Assembly (NCBI GenBank): GCA_945889575.1
Contig: CAMDBY010000126.1
Coordinates: forward strand, 1 to 5,115
Origin: Bifidobacterium breve
Lineage (GTDB): Bacteria > Actinomycetota > Acidimicrobiia > Acidimicrobiales > Ilumatobacteraceae
Direction: 5' to 3'
DNA length: 5,115 bases
The notes below the pieces were generated by a model. The model was not told the origin of the DNA. It made no database searches and saw nothing but the letters and a program-made list of their open reading frames with translations. Within the stretch, counting starts at the first letter, position 1. Each line of letters starts with the position of its first letter. The translations under genes were made by a program, and so were the position numbers. Below, piece by piece: positions 1 through 5,115 of the stretch.

Positions 1-478
1 GCACGAGAGAAATAACTGCAGCACGGAACGTTGCACCGGTAGTCACAACGTCATCAATCACCAGCACATTGCGCTGACGCCCCAACGGTCGAGAAACAAA
101 TTCTGGCGACACCAATCGATCATCGCGATCTAACCCTGTTTGCGAAACCGTATTGACACGCCTCAACAATCGTTTCGTTGGTAGTGCCAGCAGAACACCC
201 ACATGACGAGCAATCAATTCAGCGTGGTCCATGCCCCGCTCGTGTTGATGCCGTGAAGTTGTAGGTGCCCATGTCACCACGTCGACGTTGAAATCGCTCC
301 AATTAATCGAATCGACAACTATGTCTGCCAACAGACGCGCATTCTGACGTTTCTTGCCGTATTTTAACCCCAGCACTAGTTCTCTCGTATGACCTTCATG
401 AGGTTCAACGCCCAGTATGTGTACAGGAATCAATACTCCCGTGTTTAAACGCACAGTTTCAGTACGGTGTAGTTCCAT
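1..478 (-). CDS. ComF-family phosphoribosyltransferase, 3' end beyond window
   Basis: The first 159 residues of a type I phosphoribosyltransferase-fold protein of the ComF/GntX family; the C-terminus lies outside the left edge. The sequence shows LKYGKKRQNARLLAD at about residues 38-52, an APTTSRHQHERGMDHAELIAR stretch at 71-91 typical of ComF, RRVNTVSQTGLDRDDR at 106-121, and the PRPP-binding loop VLVIDDVVTTGAT at 138-150. In naturally transformable bacteria ComF takes part in DNA uptake. In other bacteria its role is unclear, so function here is by family only. The ATG at 478 is preceded by AAGGGGAG eight bases upstream, and an in-frame TGA lies two codons before the ATG, so a longer product is excluded in this frame. 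The usual N-terminal four-cysteine zinc finger of ComF is absent. The start codon overlaps that of the divergent membrane protein gene. Confidence 0.9.
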   Translation of the reverse strand, partial: MELHRTETVRLNTGVLIPVHILGVEPHEGHTRELVLGLKYGKKRQNARLLADIVVDSINWSDFNVDVVTWAPTTSRHQHERGMDHAELIARHVGVLLALPTKRLLRRVNTVSQTGLDRDDRLVSPEFVSRPLGRQRNVLVIDDVVTTGATFRAAVISLV

Positions 479-1127
479 GGCTCAAGCTCCCCTTCGACCA
501 CTGCGTGAACAGTTCACTGAACGCTTAATCAGATGTGTGGCAGGACTTGCGTGCTTTGGCACTGGAATCGCATTCTTTGTGCGCTCAGAACTAGGTGTTC
601 CGCCATGGGATGTGTTTCATCAGGGAATTTCCGAGCACACCGGCCTCGGACTTGGAACCGTGCTGATTATCGTCGCCTTCTTTGTGCTGCTGTTATGGAT
701 TCCGCTTCGACTTCGACCAGGTCTAGGAACGTTGCTTAACGCGGTAGAAATTGGGTTAGTTGAGAACGTTGCTCAAGACCTAATTCCTCAGACCGACAAC
801 ATGGCCATTCGTATTGCCTTCATGGTGGCGGGACTCTGCATTATTGCCGCTGGATCCGGCTTGTACATCGGCGCAGAGTTTGGGTCTGGTCCACGTGATG
901 GATTGATGCTTGGGCTCAACGCACGCTTTAGTGTCAGTGTTCGCCTTGCTCGCACCTTGATTGAAATCACCGTAATGATTATCGGAATATTTCTGGGCGG
1001 ACACATTGGTCTCGGGACGTTTGTCTTTGCACTTGGAATCGGCCCAATGGTGCAAGTCACTCTTCGGCTATTCAAGATGTCACGAAGTTCGCTTGAGGCC
1101 GTAGCGGACGAGGCGTCCGAGCAATAG
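477..1127 (+). CDS. YczE/YitT-like integral membrane protein
   Basis: A 216-residue polytopic membrane protein of the YczE/YyaS/YitT group, whose transport or regulatory role is not established. Hydrophobic segments lie near residues 20-36, 59-77, 111-131, 160-175 and 178-197, giving about five membrane spans, with arginine-rich ends. The diagnostic motif is SELGVPPWDVFHQGISEHTG at 37-56, followed by LWIPLRLRPGLGTLLNA at 73-89. A second related motif, FGSGPRDGLMLGL, at 135-147 suggests two pseudo-repeats. The ATG at 477 was chosen because it gives the short polar N-terminus usual for the family; an ATG at 417 (20 residues longer) or GTG at 441 would run deeper into the ComF gene. No good Shine-Dalgarno sequence precedes 477, so the start is less sure than the identity. 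It ends in a terminator shared with ahcY. Confidence 0.85.
   Translation: MAQAPLRPLREQFTERLIRCVAGLACFGTGIAFFVRSELGVPPWDVFHQGISEHTGLGLGTVLIIVAFFVLLLWIPLRLRPGLGTLLNAVEIGLVENVAQDLIPQTDNMAIRIAFMVAGLCIIAAGSGLYIGAEFGSGPRDGLMLGLNARFSVSVRLARTLIEITVMIIGIFLGGHIGLGTFVFALGIGPMVQVTLRLFKMSRSSLEAVADEASEQ
487..494 (-). promoter_or_regulatory. Ribosome binding site of the ComF gene
   Basis: Read on the minus strand this is AAGGGGAG, eight bases before the ATG at 478. It supports that start and lies inside codons 4-6 of the divergent membrane protein gene, so the ComF leader must be transcribed antisense to the beginning of its neighbour. Confidence 0.65.
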
Positions 1128-1134
1128 GGCAATA

Positions 1135-1169
1135 AAAAAGGCCTCGGGCAGAATACCCGAGGCCTTTTT
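1135..1169. terminator. Bidirectional intrinsic terminator between yczE-like gene and ahcY
   Basis: A perfect 14-bp inverted repeat: AAAAAGGCCTCGGG at 1135-1148 and its complement at 1156-1169, with a seven-base loop CAGAATA. The GC-rich nine-base core is flanked by an A run on the left and a T run on the right, so transcripts from either strand end in a hairpin followed by U. It starts 7 bases after the plus-strand stop and lies 12 bases beyond the ahcY stop, so it serves both convergent genes. Confidence 0.93.
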
Positions 1170-1181
1170 CAATACGGCTAT

Positions 1182-2630
<1,449 letters not shown>

Positions 2631-2722
2631 AGAGACTCCTTAAATGAGTTACATAATGAATCGAGGCTGGGGCCAACTGGCACCGCTCTGATCAGCCCGA
2701 TTACGGATTCAGTGTACCTAAA
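2631..2722 (-). promoter_or_regulatory. ahcY leader with potential nested RNA helices
   Basis: A 92-base spacer between the Trm112-like stop and ahcY. Read as RNA from the minus strand it can form an outer helix UGAAUC/GAUUCA (2706-2711 with 2657-2662), an asymmetric internal loop of seven bases against one, a second helix GGGCUG/CAGCCU (2693-2698 with 2664-2669, one G-U pair), and a short inner hairpin GGUGCC AGUU GGCCC (2679-2684 with 2670-2674, one mismatch). The AGUU loop is complementary to AACU at 2647-2650, just before the ribosome binding site, so a pseudoknot is conceivable. No U tract follows, so this is not a standard terminator. It does not match the SAH riboswitch consensus as I remember it. 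A weak promoter-like pair (TTGGCC, then TATGTA 15 bases later) overlaps the structure, so the region could instead be a promoter. Folding was done by eye. Confidence 0.3.
2636..2641 (-). promoter_or_regulatory. Strong ribosome binding site of ahcY
   Basis: On the minus strand this reads AAGGAG, five bases before the ATG at 2630. It is the best Shine-Dalgarno match in the window and fixes the ahcY start. The other minus-strand starts, apart from the ComF gene, have only weak matches, which fits high and independently set expression of ahcY. Confidence 0.8.
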
Positions 2723-2959
2723 TCAGCGAGTAAAGGTGGGCTTTATGCCCTCAGCAGCGATGCGTGACTCAAGTCGCGCATGCTCTGCATCAGTGACCCG
2801 TGTGGATTCTTCAATCAGCATGACAGGGATGCCATCAATAACTGCGTACGAGCGCTTCAGGCGTGGATTAAACAGAATGTTTTCTGACTCGATGTAAAAC
2901 AATGGGCCCTTATCTTCTGGGCAAGCAAGGATGTCAAGAAGGGTGCGGTCAAGAGTCAT
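2723..2959 (-). CDS. Trm112-like small protein (UPF0434/YcaR family)
   Basis: A complete 78-residue protein with the family signature LLDILACPEDKGPL at 7-20, NPRLKRSY at 31-38 and DGIPVMLIEE at 42-51, followed by a charged, probably helical tail. Eukaryotic and archaeal Trm112 activates several SAM-dependent methyltransferases as a stabilising partner; the bacterial short proteins are thought to be similar, but the partner here is unknown. The second cysteine of the usual CPxC pair is replaced (C13 is the only cysteine), so the zinc site seen in other members cannot form; this variant appears familiar from actinobacteria. The ATG at 2959 lies 18 bases after the phosphohexomutase stop with only a weak purine-rich stretch upstream, consistent with co-transcription. 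The gene next downstream is ahcY, so both fit a methylation context. Confidence 0.88.
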   Translation of the reverse strand: MTLDRTLLDILACPEDKGPLFYIESENILFNPRLKRSYAVIDGIPVMLIEESTRVTDAEHARLESRIAAEGIKPTFTR

Positions 2960-2977
2960 GGGTTCATTCTTTCATTG

Positions 2978-4345
2978 TCAGACAGATGTCACAAGTGAGA
3001 GCACTTCGACCACGTGATCGTCGCATTCTGCTCTAGTTGTGGCCTCTAGGTTGAGGCGAAGTAACGGCTCTGTGTTTGATGGGCGAAGGTTGAACCACCA
3101 ATCACCACAATCAACTGTGAGGCCGTCGACCCAATCTTGCGTATGGGCTTTGTATGCATCAGCTACAGCGGACATGACAATTTGTGCGTCAGAGACGCTG
3201 GTGTTGATCTCGCCGCTCGCTTCATATCGTTCGAACGGTTGGCGCAATTGCGATAATGGCATTTTGGCGCGTGATAGTTCTTGCAACATAAACATGGTGG
3301 CGATGATGCCAGAGTCTGCTCGGTAGTTATCAAGGAAGTAATAATGAGCCGAGTGCTCTCCACCAAACACGGCACCCGTTTCTGCCATGACTTGCTTGAT
3401 GTTGCTATGGCCGACTTGAGTGCGCACGGGCACTCCGCCACTTTCGCGAATTACTTCAGGGACAGAGCGTGAGCAAATGAGGTTGTGCAACACAGTGGCA
3501 CCAGGGTTGTTGCGCAAGACCGCTGCGGCAAGAATTGCAGTGGTGGTAGAGCCGGATAATCCTCTGCCCTTTTCATCTACTACGAATACTCTGTCTGCAT
3601 CGCCATCGAAAGCAAGGCCGATATCAAAACCGCCACTAGTAACACGCGCTTGCAGGTCACGTTGGTTTGCTGGCTGAATTGGATCAGCAGGATGATTCGG
3701 GAAACTGCCATCAAGTTCCGGGTACATCACTTCAAGCTGCATCATGGGAAGGCGTTCAAAAACAACGGGGACAATGAGCCCACCCATGCCATTGGCGGTG
3801 TCTGCAACAACTTTCATCGGCACAAGCGCATTGACATCAATGAACGAGACCACATGATCAGCAAACTCATCAAGCATGTTGCGTGTTGACACTGTTCCAC
3901 GAACTGCTACTGCACCAGGGCCAGAACCAGTAAGGACTGATTTTGCGGCATCACGAATTGTTGCGAGACCAGTATCGATTCCGACAGGTCGCGCACCAGA
4001 CAAACAGAGTTTTATTCCGTTGTATTCAGCCGGATTGTGCGAAGCCGTGAACATTGCTCCGGGCGCATCAAGCTTGCCTGCCGCAAAATACACAAGGTCA
4101 GTGCTAGCTAATCCAAGATCAAGAACATTGATGCCACGTGACGTGACGCCGCTAGCAAATGAGGCCGCAAGGGACTCCCCTGTGACTCGCATGTCTCGGG
4201 CAACGACAACCATCGGTGCGTTTACGAAATCTGCAAATGCAACTCCGAGAGCAAACGCCACTTCATCGTTCATTTCATTCGGGGTAGTGCCGCGAATGTC
4301 ATACGCCTTGACGATGCGGTCAAGTACTGAAGGGTCTGTTTTCAT
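2978..4345 (-). CDS. manB: Phosphomannomutase/phosphoglucomutase
   Basis: A complete 455-residue enzyme of the alpha-D-phosphohexomutase superfamily, which interconverts hexose-6-phosphate and hexose-1-phosphate in the cytosol for GDP-mannose or UDP-glucose synthesis. Four landmarks appear in the right order: the phosphoserine loop TASHNP at 100-105 (S102 carries the phosphate), the magnesium loop DGDADR at 247-252, the sugar-recognition loop GGEHSAH at 328-334, and the phosphate-binding loop RPSNTEP at 421-427 near the C-terminus. KAYDIRGT at 13-20 is the usual N-terminus. The GEHSAH form and overall length fit the bifunctional phosphomannomutase/phosphoglucomutase group; preference between mannose and glucose cannot be read here. 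ATG at 4345 is preferred to the adjacent in-frame TTG at 4348 because it overlaps the upstream stop as TGATG, a pattern of translational coupling with the membrane protein gene. Confidence 0.95.
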   Translation of the reverse strand: MKTDPSVLDRIVKAYDIRGTTPNEMNDEVAFALGVAFADFVNAPMVVVARDMRVTGESLAASFASGVTSRGINVLDLGLASTDLVYFAAGKLDAPGAMFTASHNPAEYNGIKLCLSGARPVGIDTGLATIRDAAKSVLTGSGPGAVAVRGTVSTRNMLDEFADHVVSFIDVNALVPMKVVADTANGMGGLIVPVVFERLPMMQLEVMYPELDGSFPNHPADPIQPANQRDLQARVTSGGFDIGLAFDGDADRVFVVDEKGRGLSGSTTTAILAAAVLRNNPGATVLHNLICSRSVPEVIRESGGVPVRTQVGHSNIKQVMAETGAVFGGEHSAHYYFLDNYRADSGIIATMFMLQELSRAKMPLSQLRQPFERYEASGEINTSVSDAQIVMSAVADAYKAHTQDWVDGLTVDCGDWWFNLRPSNTEPLLRLNLEATTRAECDDHVVEVLSLVTSV

Positions 4346-4347
4346 CA
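4343..4347 (-). other. TGATG stop/start overlap coupling the membrane protein gene and manB
   Basis: The minus strand reads TGATG: the TGA at 4347-4345 ends the membrane protein gene and the ATG at 4345-4343 begins the phosphohexomutase gene, sharing one base. Only a weak GAG-type ribosome site precedes it, so translation of the second gene probably depends on ribosomes finishing the first. Confidence 0.75.
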
Positions 4348-5115
4348 ATCTCTGAGACTATCGGCGGAAAGTTCGTCATTAGATTCGGATTCAATTCCGC
4401 TGTCGTTACGCGCTGGCATCGCCACCCCGTAACGAAACCTTCTACGGAAGAGGAACACGGCCATCACAATTCCAAACAACGTAATGGCATAGGACGAACG
4501 ATCCAGTTGTGACGGTTCGTACGACAGTGTCACATTCTTTTCTGTCGGCACGACGACCATCATGTTCGGTGCTGCGCGATACACACGCGATGCGCCGCGG
4601 ACTTGCCAATTGGGAAAGTAACTGACTTTTACAAGAACTGGAACACCAATGCGATCAACAGTGAAGGACAGAGACTCTTGTTTGATTTTCACATCAGAGA
4701 CCACAACTGGGTCAAGTGAAACAGTCGTAATTTTTGAACCGTCTTTCGGTTTCATGATGTCAACTTGACGACCTGGTCCACCGGGTACACCAACACTGCG
4801 TGTCGCGTCTGCTACAACATCAATGCGTTGCCATGCATCAGGGCCGTGATCCACCGGCAATGCAGCCCATTCGTTCGTGTGCTGAAAATACGACGTACCA
4901 ATTTCCAACCAGCGTTCACGCCTGTCTCCTGGTCGTTCATTCACTACAACAGGCTGTACCGACAACGGCTCAACAATCGCTGTATTAGCAATTTCATACA
5001 AATGCCATGGTCCCGATGTACCAACTTTTGCTAAGTCGGCTTGCTCATCGGCCTTTGCAATAGCTTCCGCTGTATATGCCATGTAATAACGAATACCCAT
5101 CATGCGCATGTAGGC
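4345..5115 (-). CDS. Polytopic membrane protein, C-terminal part, YfhO-like (5' end beyond window)
   Basis: The reading frame is open through the right edge, so the 256 visible residues are the C-terminal part of a longer protein; in-frame ATGs near 5109 are internal, since codons continue upstream and the text AYMRMMGIRYYMAYT resembles the middle of a membrane protein. About 200 residues look extracytoplasmic, including SGPWHLYEI at 34-42, then VPVLVKVSYFPNWQV at 158-172 and VVVPTEKNVTLSYEPS at 187-202. One hydrophobic span follows at about 207-223, then a basic RRRFR stop-transfer and an acidic cytoplasmic tail. The 'yyPgW ... vP ... v.l.Y.P ... membrane span' order resembles the C-terminus of YfhO-like and other GT-C-type envelope glycosyltransferases. 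That assignment is an inference from pattern, and no catalytic residues lie in the visible part. It is translationally coupled to the phosphohexomutase gene, which would fit a role in sugar transfer. Confidence 0.7.
   Translation of the reverse strand, partial: AYMRMMGIRYYMAYTAEAIAKADEQADLAKVGTSGPWHLYEIANTAIVEPLSVQPVVVNERPGDRRERWLEIGTSYFQHTNEWAALPVDHGPDAWQRIDVVADATRSVGVPGGPGRQVDIMKPKDGSKITTVSLDPVVVSDVKIKQESLSFTVDRIGVPVLVKVSYFPNWQVRGASRVYRAAPNMMVVVPTEKNVTLSYEPSQLDRSSYAITLFGIVMAVFLFRRRFRYGVAMPARNDSGIESESNDELSADSLRD

Noticed and set aside
417..476. Extended start (ATG at 417) for the YczE-like membrane protein
   Set aside because: It would add 20 residues that fit no known family N-terminus and would deepen the overlap with the ComF gene. 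The GAGG-like stretch upstream is too far away (about 13 bases).
2657..2711. The hairpin before ahcY as an intrinsic terminator of the Trm112-like operon
   Set aside because: No run of U follows the stem on the minus strand, and the stem is interrupted by an uneven internal loop. Compare the clear terminator at 1135-1169.
2631..2722. A known SAH riboswitch before ahcY
   Set aside because: The conserved GC-rich core sequences of that class, as I recall them, are not present, so only an unclassified structured leader can be proposed.
4346..4348. TTG immediately before the ATG as the phosphohexomutase start
   Set aside because: The adjacent ATG forms the typical TGATG coupling with the upstream stop, and a TTG start directly next to an ATG has no support.
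3876..4355. A 159-codon plus-strand open frame lying opposite the phosphohexomutase gene
   Set aside because: It is a shadow of a well-conserved coding region on the other strand, its product has no recognisable motif, and there is no ribosome site or promoter.

Overview
This window looks like a piece of an actinobacterial chromosome of roughly balanced base composition. The evidence is a long-form S-adenosylhomocysteine hydrolase (482 residues), a Trm112-like protein of the CPEDKGPL...NPRL...DGIPVMLI type, and a phosphomannomutase in the same gene string. The protein style suggests an acidimicrobial or freshwater/marine planktonic actinobacterium. That placement is inferred from memory of protein families and not from any search. 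No rRNA, tRNA, CRISPR array, insertion sequence or phage-like gene was seen. The content is housekeeping and I did not find a clearly new system.

Layout. The left edge (1-478, minus) holds most of a ComF-type phosphoribosyltransferase gene whose 3' end lies outside the window. It is divergent from a YczE/YitT-like membrane protein gene (477-1127, plus). The two ATG start codons overlap inside one CCATGG, so there is no intergenic space. The plus-strand gene then converges on ahcY (1182-2630, minus). Their 54-base gap carries a perfect 14-bp stem flanked by A and T runs, a bidirectional intrinsic terminator. Reading leftward from the right edge, the minus strand carries a large membrane protein gene (5' part outside the window, 5115-4345), a phosphomannomutase/phosphoglucomutase gene (4345-2978, coupled through TGATG), a Trm112-like gene (2959-2723), a 92-base spacer that can fold, and ahcY.

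How the genes may work together. The phosphohexomutase supplies mannose-1-phosphate or glucose-1-phosphate for nucleotide sugars, and the upstream membrane protein has a YfhO-like C-terminal part consistent with a cell-envelope glycosylation enzyme. The Trm112-like protein belongs to a family that partners SAM-dependent methyltransferases, and AhcY removes the S-adenosylhomocysteine those enzymes produce, so the second half of the string has a methylation theme. The 92-base ahcY leader is the part most worth a second look: it can form nested helices and ends in a strong ribosome binding site. All genes are covered and no stretch over 300 bases lacks a gene.
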